Below, in pieces: positions 49,732 through 58,133 of a stretch of 64,000 nucleotides of DNA. Each line of letters begins with the position of its first letter. The first letter of the stretch is position 1. Both the position numbers and the translations under genes were made by a program. Below the pieces are notes generated by a model. It did no database searches. It was not told where the DNA came from and saw only the letters and a list, made by a program, of their open reading frames with translations. Source of the DNA: Ornithinimicrobium faecis. Lineage in GTDB: Bacteria; Actinomycetota; Actinomycetes; Actinomycetales; Dermatophilaceae. The stretch is taken from contig NZ_CP099489.1 of assembly GCF_023923225.1 (NCBI RefSeq), positions 3,410,001-3,474,000 on the forward strand, given 5' to 3'.

Positions 49732-50747
49732 TTGCGCGTCCTGGCGATGCGGCTGAACAGCTTGGAGTTGAGCAAGATCGCGACGACCAGGATCAGGCCC
49801 TGCACGATCGGCACCCAATAGACGTCGACGCGCAGCTGCACCAGGCCGTTGTTGATGATGCCCAGGGTCAGCGCGCCGATGGCCGTGCCGACGACCGAGC
49901 CGCGCCCACCCATCAGGGAGGTGCCGCCGAGCACGACGGCGGTGATCACCTCGAGCTCAAACATGGTGCCCGAGTTGGGTGAGCCGCTGGACAGGCGGGC
50001 GGCGGTCAGGATCCCGGCGACGGCAGCGGCCAGACCGGTCAGGGCGAGCACACCCATCTGGATGCGGCGGATGTCGACACCGGCGCGGCGCAGGGACTCA
50101 CCGTTGGAGCCGACGGCGGTGACATAGCGGCCGAACTTGGTCTGGGTGAAGACATACCAGGCGAGCACGACGGCCGCGATCGCGATCCAGGTGGGGGTGT
50201 AGAGGCCGAGCAGCTTGCCGTGCGCCAGCGGCGCGATCAGGTCCGAGGAGATGGGCTCGCTGTAGCCGCCGGTGATCAGCAGCGCGAGACCGCGGATGGC
50301 GGTCAGTGCGGCCAGGGTGACGATGAAGGACTGCAACATCCCGTATGCCGTGAGCAGGCCATTGAGGGTGCCGATGGCCAGTCCTGCGACCAGGGTGAGG
50401 ACGAGGGCGAGCAGTGGGTTGCCGGTGGAGGCCCAGATCCCCAGGACAGCGGCCGACAGACCGAGGGTGGAGCCGACGGACAGGTCGATCTGACCGGTGG
50501 TGATCACGAAGGTCATCGCCATCGCGACGATCACCGTGGGCGCGACCTGCCGGGCCACGTTGACCAGGTTGGCGCTGGTGAAGAAGTTGTCGGTCTGGAT
50601 GGAGAAGAAGGCGAACAGCACGACGAAGACGACGGCGATCGACAGGACGCCGAAGTGCTTGGCGGCAAAGGCCGAGACCGCGCCGCTGGACTCGCGGCGG
50701 CTGCGGGTGGGTGGGGTGGCCGGGCTGGCCGTGGTGGTGTCGGTCAT
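49728..50747 (-). CDS. sugar/nucleoside-type ABC permease (RbsC-like)
   Basis: A 339-residue membrane subunit. About ten hydrophobic segments begin at about residue 33 (FGVLSIAVVFVVLFAFFSIQ). The signature TTGQIDLSVGSTLGLSAAVL lies near residue 85 and the ATPase-contact loop TAVGSNGESLRRAGVDIRRI near residue 210. The N-terminus is Thr/Ser/Pro-rich. It lies 4 nt downstream of the ATPase gene. Confidence 0.9.
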   Translation of the reverse strand: MTDTTTASPATPPTRSRRESSGAVSAFAAKHFGVLSIAVVFVVLFAFFSIQTDNFFTSANLVNVARQVAPTVIVAMAMTFVITTGQIDLSVGSTLGLSAAVLGIWASTGNPLLALVLTLVAGLAIGTLNGLLTAYGMLQSFIVTLAALTAIRGLALLITGGYSEPISSDLIAPLAHGKLLGLYTPTWIAIAAVVLAWYVFTQTKFGRYVTAVGSNGESLRRAGVDIRRIQMGVLALTGLAAAVAGILTAARLSSGSPNSGTMFELEVITAVVLGGTSLMGGRGSVVGTAIGALTLGIINNGLVQLRVDVYWVPIVQGLILVVAILLNSKLFSRIARTRK

Positions 50748-50751
50748 TGGG

Positions 50752-51513
50752 TCACTTCCCCATCATCGCTGCGACGAGTTCGGTCAGGTCGGTCTCGGAG
50801 GGCTCGAGCTCACGGTGCATGACGCCCTCGTGCAGGACCACCAGGCGGTCGCACACCTCAAACAGGTCCTGCAGGCGGTGGGTGATCAGCACGACGCTGA
50901 CCCCGCGGGCGGAGACGTCGCGGATCAGCTGCAGGACCATCTCCACCTCCTTGGCGGCCAGGGCCGCGGTCGGCTCGTCCAGGACGAGGACCTTGGGGTG
51001 GAAGGTCACGGCACGGGCGATCGCCACGGCCTGGCGCTGGCCACCGGAGAGGTTGCCGACCTCCTGATAGGTGTCGCTGATCCGGATGTGCAGGGTCTTC
51101 AGGTCCTGCGCGGCCTCCTCGTGCATGCGCTGGTGGTCCAGGCGGCGGGTCCACTTGCTGTGGAGCTCCCGGCCGAGGAAGAGGTTGGCGGCGACGTCGA
51201 GGTCGTTGCACAGGGCGAGGTCCTGATAGACCATCTCGATGCCGTGCTCGCGCGACTCTCGGGGCCCGGCGCCGGTGAGCTCGGTGCCGTCGACGCGGAT
51301 CGTGCCGCTGTCGGGGGTGACGGCCCCCGCCAGCATCTTCATCAGCGTCGATTTGCCGGCGCCGTTGTCGCCGACCAGCCCGATCACCTCACCCGCCGCG
51401 ACCTGGAGGTTGACTCCGCGCAGGACGTCCATGACGCCATAGCGCTTGCGGATGTCCTGCATCTCGACCCGTGGGCCGGTCGGCCTCAGGTCCTCCGTCA
51501 CGGACGATGTCAT
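50752..51513 (-). CDS. ABC transporter ATP-binding protein, single NBD
   Basis: A 253-residue ATPase. Walker A is GDNGAGKST, the signature is LSGGQRQAVAIARAV and Walker B is VLVLDEPTAAL; THRLQDLFEVC contains the switch histidine. Like the ATPase at 8633 it has one domain instead of the RbsA-type two, and the two proteins share long identical motifs (VGLVGDNGAGKSTLMK, VYQDLALCNDLDVAANLFLG-type). It must work as a dimer with the adjacent permease. Confidence 0.92.
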   Translation of the reverse strand: MTSSVTEDLRPTGPRVEMQDIRKRYGVMDVLRGVNLQVAAGEVIGLVGDNGAGKSTLMKMLAGAVTPDSGTIRVDGTELTGAGPRESREHGIEMVYQDLALCNDLDVAANLFLGRELHSKWTRRLDHQRMHEEAAQDLKTLHIRISDTYQEVGNLSGGQRQAVAIARAVTFHPKVLVLDEPTAALAAKEVEMVLQLIRDVSARGVSVVLITHRLQDLFEVCDRLVVLHEGVMHRELEPSETDLTELVAAMMGK

Positions 51514-51593
51514 GCGTCAACCTCCAGGGTCGGTTGCGGTCGGGTGTGCTCAGGTGTGGTGGGTGGTGGTCAGTGGCTAGTTCTGCGCCGTGG

Positions 51594-52619
51594 TCACTCG
51601 AAGATGGCGCGGAAGTCGTCGACGTTCTCGCTGGTCACGATCGTGATCGGCACGTCGATGAAGCCCTGGGGCTCGGCGCCGCCGAGGATGGCCTTGAGCT
51701 CGTTGACCGCCTCGACACCCTCCTGCTTGGGGTCCTGCTGGATGACGGCCTCGACGACACCGCTGTCGATGCCGCCGATAACCTCCTTGGTCAGGTCCCA
51801 GCCGATGATCTTGGTGTCGCCTCCGCCGCCGAGGGCAGCGGTCGCGCCGACGGTGGCCGGCTCGCCGGTGGTGTAGATGAAGCCCAGCTCCGGCTGTGCG
51901 GTGATCAGGTCCTGGGCGGCGGTGGCCGCGGTCTCCTGGACGTTCTCACCGTTGACGCTCTGGGTGTATTCGGCGCCGCCGGCGTCGATCACCTCGCGGA
52001 AGCTGTCCTCGCGCTGGTTCTGGATGAAGGAGTTCTTGGCGTCGACGACGCCATAGCTGCGGCCCTCGATCAGGCCGTTCTCGACCATCCACTCGCCGGC
52101 CTCCTTGCCCGCGCCGAGGTTGTCGACCCCAACGAAGGTCTCCACGCCCTCGAGCTCGGCGTCGATCGCGACGACCGGGATGTCCTGGGCCTGGGCGGCC
52201 TCGACGGCCGGCATCACACCGTTGACGTCGATGGCCACGACGATCAGGCCGTCGATGCCCTGCGTCATGAAGTTCTCGATGTCGTCGCTCTGCTTGGCCG
52301 AGTCGTTGTTGGCGTTGGCGATGACCAGCTCACAGCCAGCCGCGTCCGCGGCCTCCTGCGCGCCCTCGTTCATCTGGGTGAAGAAGACGGCCGTCTGGTT
52401 GATCTGGGTCATGCCGATGGTGCAGTCCTCATCGCCGCCCCCAGCAGCTTCGGACTCGCCGGCGCCGTCGTCTGCTGCGCTGTCATCGGCCGCCGCGTCG
52501 TCGGCTGCGGCGTCATCTGCTGGCTCCTCGTTGCCCGTGGTGCAGGCGCTGAGGAACAGGGCCCCCGAGAGTCCCAGCGCAAGGGCCAGCCGGGAGTGGG
52601 AGCGAAGGTGCGTGGTCAT
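51594..52619 (-). CDS. ABC transporter substrate-binding lipoprotein (RbsB-like)
   Basis: A 341-residue lipoprotein: signal peptide with lipobox LSAC (Cys26), an Asp/Ala-rich linker to about 60, then a type I binding fold (TIGMTQINQTAVFFTQMNEG, MTQGIDGLIVVAIDVNGVMP, TKIIGWDLTKEVIGGIDSGV). AGGAGG lies 6 nt before the ATG at 52619. It is the first gene of an operon containing nucleoside hydrolase and ribokinase, so a nucleoside or ribose is the probable ligand. A near-perfect LacI-type operator lies 20 nt upstream of the start. Confidence 0.9.
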   Translation of the reverse strand: MTTHLRSHSRLALALGLSGALFLSACTTGNEEPADDAAADDAAADDSAADDGAGESEAAGGGDEDCTIGMTQINQTAVFFTQMNEGAQEAADAAGCELVIANANNDSAKQSDDIENFMTQGIDGLIVVAIDVNGVMPAVEAAQAQDIPVVAIDAELEGVETFVGVDNLGAGKEAGEWMVENGLIEGRSYGVVDAKNSFIQNQREDSFREVIDAGGAEYTQSVNGENVQETAATAAQDLITAQPELGFIYTTGEPATVGATAALGGGGDTKIIGWDLTKEVIGGIDSGVVEAVIQQDPKQEGVEAVNELKAILGGAEPQGFIDVPITIVTSENVDDFRAIFE

Positions 52620-52638
52620 GGGAGCCTCCTGGGGGTCC

Positions 52639-52658
52639 GTCGGTAATCGATTTCCGAC
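52639..52658. promoter_or_regulatory. LacI-type operator
   Basis: A 20-bp palindrome centred on AATCGATT (arms GTCGGT and TCCGAC region) has only one asymmetric base pair. Its central CG is the LacI-family hallmark. It lies between the divergent lacI-type gene (52753) and the importer operon (52619). Confidence 0.75.
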
Positions 52659-52752
52659 GCGTGGCCTTACGGTAGCCTGCCCGTCACAGGATGACCAGAC
52701 CCCACGAGGTCTCGGTTTGATAAAGGGCACGAAAAACGGGGAGGACAGCGCT

Positions 52753-53760
52753 GTGGCAGCACGCAGCAACCGCGTGACGATCTCGGATGTCGCGCGCCAG
52801 GCCGGCGTGTCGTCGGCCACCGTGTCGCGGGCCCTCAGCGGCAACCGGCCGATGTCTCCCGAGTTGGCCGAGCACGTCCGCAAGACGGCCCAGGAGCTGG
52901 GTTATCGCACCAACCTGCTGGGCCGGGCCCTGCGTCAGCAGCGCAGCAGCGTGGTCGGGCTGCTCGTCCCTGACCTGGACAACCCGTTCTTCGCCTCGCT
53001 GGCTGAGCACCTCAGCCGGGTCGTGGAGACCTCCGACATGGAGCTGCTCGTGGCCAGCGCCGGCGGCAGTGTGGAGAACGAGGCGCGGCTGATCTCATCT
53101 TTCCTCGACCGGCAGGTGGCAGCTCTTGTTGCGATCCCGTGCGATGAGATCGAGAGCGCACCCGGGCTGGAGCAGGCCATCTCCCACACGCTCACCGTGC
53201 AGTTGGACCGCCGCGTCCTGACGACGGGTGCCTATTACGTCGGCTGCGACAACCGCCACGGCATGGACTTGATCGCCGAACACGTCGCGCATGACGTCGA
53301 CACCACCGCCCAGCCGGTGGTCTATGTCGGCGCCGAGACCCAGTCCTCCTCAGCACACGAGCGCCTTGACGGGTTCCGCCGCCACTTCCCCGACTCCCCC
53401 GTGTTCCTGGGCGACTTCAGCACCCAGTGGGGGCAGGAGGCCGCCGACCAGATCCTCGAGTCGGGGCTGTCCGCCGCCACGATCGTCGCCACGGCCGATG
53501 TCATCGCTCTGGGGCTGATGAGCCGCCTGCACGCCACCGGCCACCGCATCCCGGAGGACTTCCGGGTGATCGGCTTTGACGGCGTCGGCGTCACGCCCTT
53601 TGCCCACCCCACACTCACCACGGTGCGCCAACCGGTCGAGGCGATCAGCCGGCGCATCCTCGACCTGGTCCTGGAGCTCCCACAGGAGCAGGACGAGCAC
53701 GAAGTCCGGTTGGAGCCGACGCTGGTCGTGGGGCCCTCGAGTCCGGCGCGAGACGCCTGA
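52753..53760 (+). CDS. LacI-family repressor
   Basis: A 335-residue repressor. The N-terminal LacI helix-turn-helix and hinge are VTISDVARQAGVSSATVSRA, LSGNRPMSPE and LRQQRSSVVGLLVPDLDNPF. The effector domain has the ribose-type binding fold (VVYVGAETQSSSAHERLDGF, FDGVGVTPFAHPTLTTVRQP). GTG at 52753 is the homologous start; a long upstream frame reads antisense to the binding-protein gene. It is divergent from the nucleoside operon with a palindromic operator between them and so most likely represses it until a sugar or nucleoside binds. Confidence 0.92.
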   Translation: MAARSNRVTISDVARQAGVSSATVSRALSGNRPMSPELAEHVRKTAQELGYRTNLLGRALRQQRSSVVGLLVPDLDNPFFASLAEHLSRVVETSDMELLVASAGGSVENEARLISSFLDRQVAALVAIPCDEIESAPGLEQAISHTLTVQLDRRVLTTGAYYVGCDNRHGMDLIAEHVAHDVDTTAQPVVYVGAETQSSSAHERLDGFRRHFPDSPVFLGDFSTQWGQEAADQILESGLSAATIVATADVIALGLMSRLHATGHRIPEDFRVIGFDGVGVTPFAHPTLTTVRQPVEAISRRILDLVLELPQEQDEHEVRLEPTLVVGPSSPARDA

Positions 53761-53824
53761 CCATCAGGAATAACAGCCCGTCAGACCCGCACCATCGTTG
53801 GCGCAACTGAAGGGACGTGACGTG

Positions 53825-54571
53825 ATGTTGCTCGAAGGAAAGGTCGCTCTGGTCACTGGAGGCGGCGCCGGACTGGGCAAGGCCATCGCAGAGTCTTATG
53901 CCCGTGAGGGAGCCACCGTCATGGTCACCGACATCAACGCCGAGGCCGCTGCCTCCGTTGCGGAGGCCATCACTTCAGCGGGTGGCACGGCAGCGAGCGG
54001 TCATCTGGACACCACCAACCCACAGCAGCACCTCGACATCGTCGCCGAGATGGAGGAGAAGTTCGGGCGCGTGGACATCGCGGCGAACAACGCCGGCATC
54101 ACCATCCCAGCGGTTCCAACGGCTGACCTGCCGGTCGAGGACTGGGAGCGGGTGCGGTCGGTCGACCTCGATGGGGTCTTCTATGGTCTCAAGGCACAGC
54201 TGCCTGCCATGTTGCGCGCAGGTGGAGGCGTGATCATCACCACCTCCAGCATCGCCGGTGACCGCGGCCTCTGGGGCATGCTGCCCTATTCCGCCGCGAA
54301 GCACGCCGTCATCGGCATGATGAAGACCGTGGCCCTCGAATACGGCACCCAGGGCATTCGCGCTCTGGCGGTCGGACCGGCTTTCATCAAGACCGGCCTG
54401 GAGGACAACATGCCGGAGGACGTGCGCAAGCAACTCCCGGGCATGCACGCCGTGGGCCGCATGGGTGAGCCCCACGAGGTCGGAGACACGTTCGCTTGGC
54501 TCAGCAGCGACCAGGCCAGCTTCATCACGGGCTCCTACATCCCCGTCGACGGCGGCTATCTCGCTCGCTGA
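53825..54571 (+). CDS. short-chain dehydrogenase/reductase
   Basis: A 248-residue NAD(P)-dependent oxidoreductase of the classical SDR type. The cofactor motif is TGGGAGLGKA, an acidic residue in VTDIN suggests NAD preference, and NNAG plus the catalytic Ser/Tyr/Lys (TTSSIAGDRG, PYSAAKHAVIG) are present. The ending GSYIPVDGGYLAR is typical. ATG at 53825 follows AAGGGA by 8 nt. It stands alone on the plus strand after lacI and is followed by a hairpin, so its pathway is not indicated. Confidence 0.9.
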   Translation: MLLEGKVALVTGGGAGLGKAIAESYAREGATVMVTDINAEAAASVAEAITSAGGTAASGHLDTTNPQQHLDIVAEMEEKFGRVDIAANNAGITIPAVPTADLPVEDWERVRSVDLDGVFYGLKAQLPAMLRAGGGVIITTSSIAGDRGLWGMLPYSAAKHAVIGMMKTVALEYGTQGIRALAVGPAFIKTGLEDNMPEDVRKQLPGMHAVGRMGEPHEVGDTFAWLSSDQASFITGSYIPVDGGYLAR

Positions 54572-54586
54572 CCAGCTGGACATCGT

Positions 54587-54626
54587 GACGCTGGTCGCGG
54601 GGCTGTCATGCCCCGTGACCAGCATC
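54587..54626 (+). terminator. terminator after the dehydrogenase gene
   Basis: GACGCTGGTCGCGGGG, loop CTGTCATG and CCCCGTGACCAGCATC form a 16-bp stem with two mismatched pairs, 15 nt after the stop. Confidence 0.65.
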
Positions 54627-54726
54627 TGAGTCAGTTGCGCGCGGGCGTCTGAGTGGTCGCGCGCCGCACGACACTGACGCGACAAACGAGAGTTGCTACG
54701 TTTGGTGCGCACCCAGGAGGAGCGCG

Positions 54727-55068
54727 ATGACTACACGAGACGAGGGCATCACGGTTGCGCCTCACAACGCGCTGCTGACCACCCAGCAAGCCGCAGACCT
54801 GCTCGTGGTGAGTCGTCCCACACTGGTGAAGTTGATTGATGACGGCGTCCTGCCGAGCGAAACATCCGGAGTCCGTCGACGCTTGGTCAAACTGACCGAT
54901 GTCCTGAGTTATCGCGCTCAGCGGCGGGAGCAGCAATACCAGGCGCTGATGGCGGACGAGGTTGACTACGACGAAGAGTTGCCCGACGACCTACAAGCCG
55001 AACAGATGCTCCGAAGCGTGCGTGCCGAGGTCGCGGCTACTCGACGGAACACGCGACTGGACCCTTAG
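54727..55068 (+). CDS. excisionase/MerR-like HTH protein, antitoxin-type
   Basis: A 113-residue protein. Residues about 15-65 match the excisionase-type helix-turn-helix (LLTTQQAADLLVVSRPTLVK, LIDDGVLPSETSGVRRRLVK). The second half is helical and acidic (ALMADEVDYDEELPDDLQAE), like antitoxins that pair with PIN-domain toxins. No toxin gene follows: the next 157 bp have no reading frame of note and lead into the permease gene. The gene has GAGGAG before ATG and is probably expressed. It may be an orphan antitoxin or a regulator. Confidence 0.8.
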   Translation: MTTRDEGITVAPHNALLTTQQAADLLVVSRPTLVKLIDDGVLPSETSGVRRRLVKLTDVLSYRAQRREQQYQALMADEVDYDEELPDDLQAEQMLRSVRAEVAATRRNTRLDP

Positions 55069-55225
55069 GAGGAAACGACCAACTGGGCGACAGCGACGGT
55101 CAATGAAGCACGAGGCAGTGCACTGTGCCCAGTCAAGGCACTCACGTTCAGCAGTTCGCCCATTGGCACGCTGAGACTGCGCCCGTAGGTTCACCGGAAC
55201 ACACCTTCCGGAAGGACTGCCAACG

Positions 55226-56557
55226 ATGGCTGACGCAGACGACTTCGCCCTCTCCCGGGTCACACCACAGGCCCAACGCCACTGGTTCGGCATCGCCGTG
55301 CAGCGGTTCGGGCAGGTCAGTGCCCTCTCCCAGTTCCTGCTGGGAGCCACCCTCGGATACGGCATGACCTTTGGCAATGCCGTCCTGGCCTTCATCTTCG
55401 GGTCGGTCATCCTCGAGGTGATCATGTGCATCGTCGGCATCATTGGGCAGAAGGAGGGCCTCAACACGGCCCTGCTCGCACGCTGGACCGGGTTCGGTGA
55501 GGTCGGTGCGTCCTTGGTCGGGCTCGCGATCGGCATCAGCCTGATCGGCTGGTTCGGCATCCAGTCTGCGATCTCTGCCGAGTCCCTCGACTCCCTGCTG
55601 CCGGGGATCATGCCCATCTGGGCCTGGTGCCTGCTGTTCGGTCTCGCTGTCACTGCCATCGTCGCCTTCGGCTTCGGCGGCATGCAGTGGTTGGCCAACG
55701 TCACGGTGCCACTGTTCCTGGTGCTCGTCGGCTGGTCGATCATCACCGAGCTGAGCCGCCACAGCATCGGTGACCTGCTGACCTCACCACCGCCGGGGCC
55801 CAACCTGTCGGTGCCCGCAGGCACCGCCATCGTGGCCGGAGGTCTCATCGTGGGCGCCATCATCACCGCCGACATGACCCGCTTCAACCGGTCCGCCAAG
55901 GACGTCGTCAAGCAGACGGTCGTTGGCGTGACGCTCGGAGAGTTCGTGATCGGTCTGGCCGGAGTCCTGCTCGCTCACGCCGCGGGCACCGGCAACATCG
56001 TGGCGATCATCACCTCCTCCGTGGGCCTGGTCGGCCTGCTGATCGTGGTCACCGGCACGCTGAAGATCAACGACTGGAACCTCTACTCCTCGGCCCTCGG
56101 TCTCGTGAACTTCATCTCCACAGCCTTCGGCCGCGACCTGCACCGGGTCACCACCACCGTCGTCCTCGGCGTGGTCGGCTCGATCCTGGCCGCAGTCGGG
56201 ATCCTGGGACACTTCACCGAGTTCCTCGTGGTGCTCGGAGCGGCCTTCCCACCGATCGCCGGCATCATGATTGCCGAGTATTTCTTCGTGAAGAAGTGGC
56301 GTGGGGAGCTCGATGCCACCCGCGATGCCGTGACCCTTCCCGAGACAGCACCCCGGGTCGTCCCGGCGACCCTGGTGATCTGGGCGGTCTCCTCCGTGGC
56401 CGGCTATTTCCTCACCTGGGGGATCCCGAGCATCACCTCACTGGTGCTGTCGATCGTCCTGTATGTCGTGGCGGGCCGACTCGGTCTCGTCCAGGGGGTG
56501 GGGGTTGCCCAGACTCGGTCACCCAGGACTGCCGAGCTCACCCCCGAGACCAACTGA
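55226..56557 (+). CDS. NCS1-family cytosine/purine permease-like transporter
   Basis: A 443-residue membrane protein with about twelve segments. The CodB-like pattern includes FGQVSALSQFLLGATLGYGM at the first helix, IGISLIGWFGIQSAISAESL, MTRFNRSAKDVVKQTVVGVT in the central loop, and FPPIAGIMIAEYFFVKKWRG. NCS1 permeases import cytosine, hydantoins, allantoin and similar ring compounds with protons or sodium. It begins an operon with HyuA-like and DUF917 genes, pointing to a hydantoin-like substrate. Confidence 0.9.
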   Translation: MADADDFALSRVTPQAQRHWFGIAVQRFGQVSALSQFLLGATLGYGMTFGNAVLAFIFGSVILEVIMCIVGIIGQKEGLNTALLARWTGFGEVGASLVGLAIGISLIGWFGIQSAISAESLDSLLPGIMPIWAWCLLFGLAVTAIVAFGFGGMQWLANVTVPLFLVLVGWSIITELSRHSIGDLLTSPPPGPNLSVPAGTAIVAGGLIVGAIITADMTRFNRSAKDVVKQTVVGVTLGEFVIGLAGVLLAHAAGTGNIVAIITSSVGLVGLLIVVTGTLKINDWNLYSSALGLVNFISTAFGRDLHRVTTTVVLGVVGSILAAVGILGHFTEFLVVLGAAFPPIAGIMIAEYFFVKKWRGELDATRDAVTLPETAPRVVPATLVIWAVSSVAGYFLTWGIPSITSLVLSIVLYVVAGRLGLVQGVGVAQTRSPRTAELTPETN

Positions 56558-56584
56558 CCCTGATCACACCTGAGGAGACAAGCA

Positions 56585-58132
56585 ATGCACATCGGAATTG
56601 ATGTTGGCGGCACCAACACCGACGCTGTCCTGATGGAGGGCACCCAGGTGCTGGCCTCCGTCAAGCAGGCCACCAGCGACGACGTCACCAGCGGCATCAT
56701 CAGCGCCATCGAGCAGTTGCGTGCCCAGCGACAGTTTGAGGGGTCCGCTGTCAAGGCGGTCATGATCGGGACCACGCACTTCATCAACGGCCTGGTGGAG
56801 GCCCGCCGGCTGGCCCCGACCGCAGCGCTGCGACTTGGCCTCCCAGCCACCCGGGCGCTTCCGCCGCTGGTCGACTGGCCGGAGCGACTCAGCGCAGCGA
56901 TTCAGGGCCGTGCCTACCTGGCCCACGGCGGCTACGAGTTCGACGGTCGCCCCATCTCCCCCATGGACCCCGACGAGTTGCGACGGCACGCCGCTGACAT
57001 GGCGAGCCACGGCATACGGTCGGTCGCGATCTCCTCGGTCTTCAGCCCCGTCAACCACGACCTGGAGGTCGAGGCCGCGAGCATCATCGGCGAGGAACTC
57101 GGTCCCGACGTCGCGATCTCGCTCTCTCACGAGATCGGTCGGATCGGCCTGCTCGAGCGGGAGAACGCCACGATCATCAACGCCGCCCTGCGCGAGATGG
57201 CCACGAACATCGTCGACGGGCTCAACACCGCAGTGCGTGCCCACGGGATCGATGCGCCCATCTTCCTCAGCCAGAACGACGGCACCCTGATGGACGAGGA
57301 CTACGTCCGGCGCTATCCCGTCGCGACCTTCGCCTCGGGCCCGACCAACTCGATGCGCGGGGCCGCGGCCACCAGCGGCCTGGAGTCCTGCGCGGTGGTC
57401 GACATCGGCGGCACGACGAGTGACGTGGGCCTGCTGGTCAAGGGCTTCCCTCGGGAGAACACCACCGAGGTGCGGGTGGCCGGCGTCCGCACGAACTTCC
57501 GTATGCCCGACGTCCTCTCGCTGGGCATTGGCGGTGGCAGCCATGTGGCCCTCGACACTGGCATGGTCGGTCCGGAGTCGGTGGGCTACCAACTGACCTC
57601 TCAAGCCAGGGTGTTCGGCGGGTCGCAGCTGACCGCGACCGACCTCGCGGTGGCCAGCGGTCGTGCCGACATCGGCGACAAGTCACTGGTCTCCGACCTG
57701 GACCCTGCCTTCGTGGAGCGCGCGCTCGCGGGTCTCGCCGACCGGATCGCCGAGGCCGTGGACCGGATGCGCACGTCCGCCGAGCCGGTCCCCGTCGTCG
57801 CCGTCGGCGGTGGCTCCATCCTGCTCCCGGATGAGCTCCCCATCTTCGGTGCCATCCACCGACCGGAGAACTATGCGGTGGCCAACGCGATCGGAGCCTC
57901 GATCGCCCAGGTTGGCGGCGAGATCGACAAGGTCTTTGCGGTCGAGCCCTCTCGGCGTGACGCGATCCTCGATGATGCACGCCAGGAAGCGGTGGACAAG
58001 GCCATCGCGGCCGGAGCGAGTCCCTCGAGCGTGCAGATCGTCGACTTCGACGAGGTGCCGATCCCCTATCTGCCCGGCAACGCCACGCGCATCCGGGTCA
58101 AGGCAGTGGGCGACCTCGACATGGGGGTGTGA
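56585..58132 (+). CDS. hydantoinase/oxoprolinase-family protein (HyuA-like)
   Basis: A 515-residue protein of the ATP-dependent hydantoinase/oxoprolinase A group. It has the actin-like ATPase motifs MHIGIDVGGTNTDAVLMEG (phosphate 1), VDIGGTTSDVGLLVKGF (phosphate 2) and VVAVGGGSILLPDEL (adenosine region), plus IGTTHFINGLVEAR. Usual HyuA partners carry a HyuB subunit; none is present and the protein is shorter than the typical 650-700, ending after the ATPase core. It is followed by DUF917 genes, an arrangement I know from other genomes. ATG at 56585 follows GAGGAG. Confidence 0.9.
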   Translation: MHIGIDVGGTNTDAVLMEGTQVLASVKQATSDDVTSGIISAIEQLRAQRQFEGSAVKAVMIGTTHFINGLVEARRLAPTAALRLGLPATRALPPLVDWPERLSAAIQGRAYLAHGGYEFDGRPISPMDPDELRRHAADMASHGIRSVAISSVFSPVNHDLEVEAASIIGEELGPDVAISLSHEIGRIGLLERENATIINAALREMATNIVDGLNTAVRAHGIDAPIFLSQNDGTLMDEDYVRRYPVATFASGPTNSMRGAAATSGLESCAVVDIGGTTSDVGLLVKGFPRENTTEVRVAGVRTNFRMPDVLSLGIGGGSHVALDTGMVGPESVGYQLTSQARVFGGSQLTATDLAVASGRADIGDKSLVSDLDPAFVERALAGLADRIAEAVDRMRTSAEPVPVVAVGGGSILLPDELPIFGAIHRPENYAVANAIGASIAQVGGEIDKVFAVEPSRRDAILDDARQEAVDKAIAAGASPSSVQIVDFDEVPIPYLPGNATRIRVKAVGDLDMGV

Positions 58133-58133
58133 C

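Noticed and set aside
48616..49821. 401-codon plus-strand frame opposite the phosphotriesterase-like gene
   Set aside because: No motifs; metal ligands of the minus-strand hydrolase are complete.
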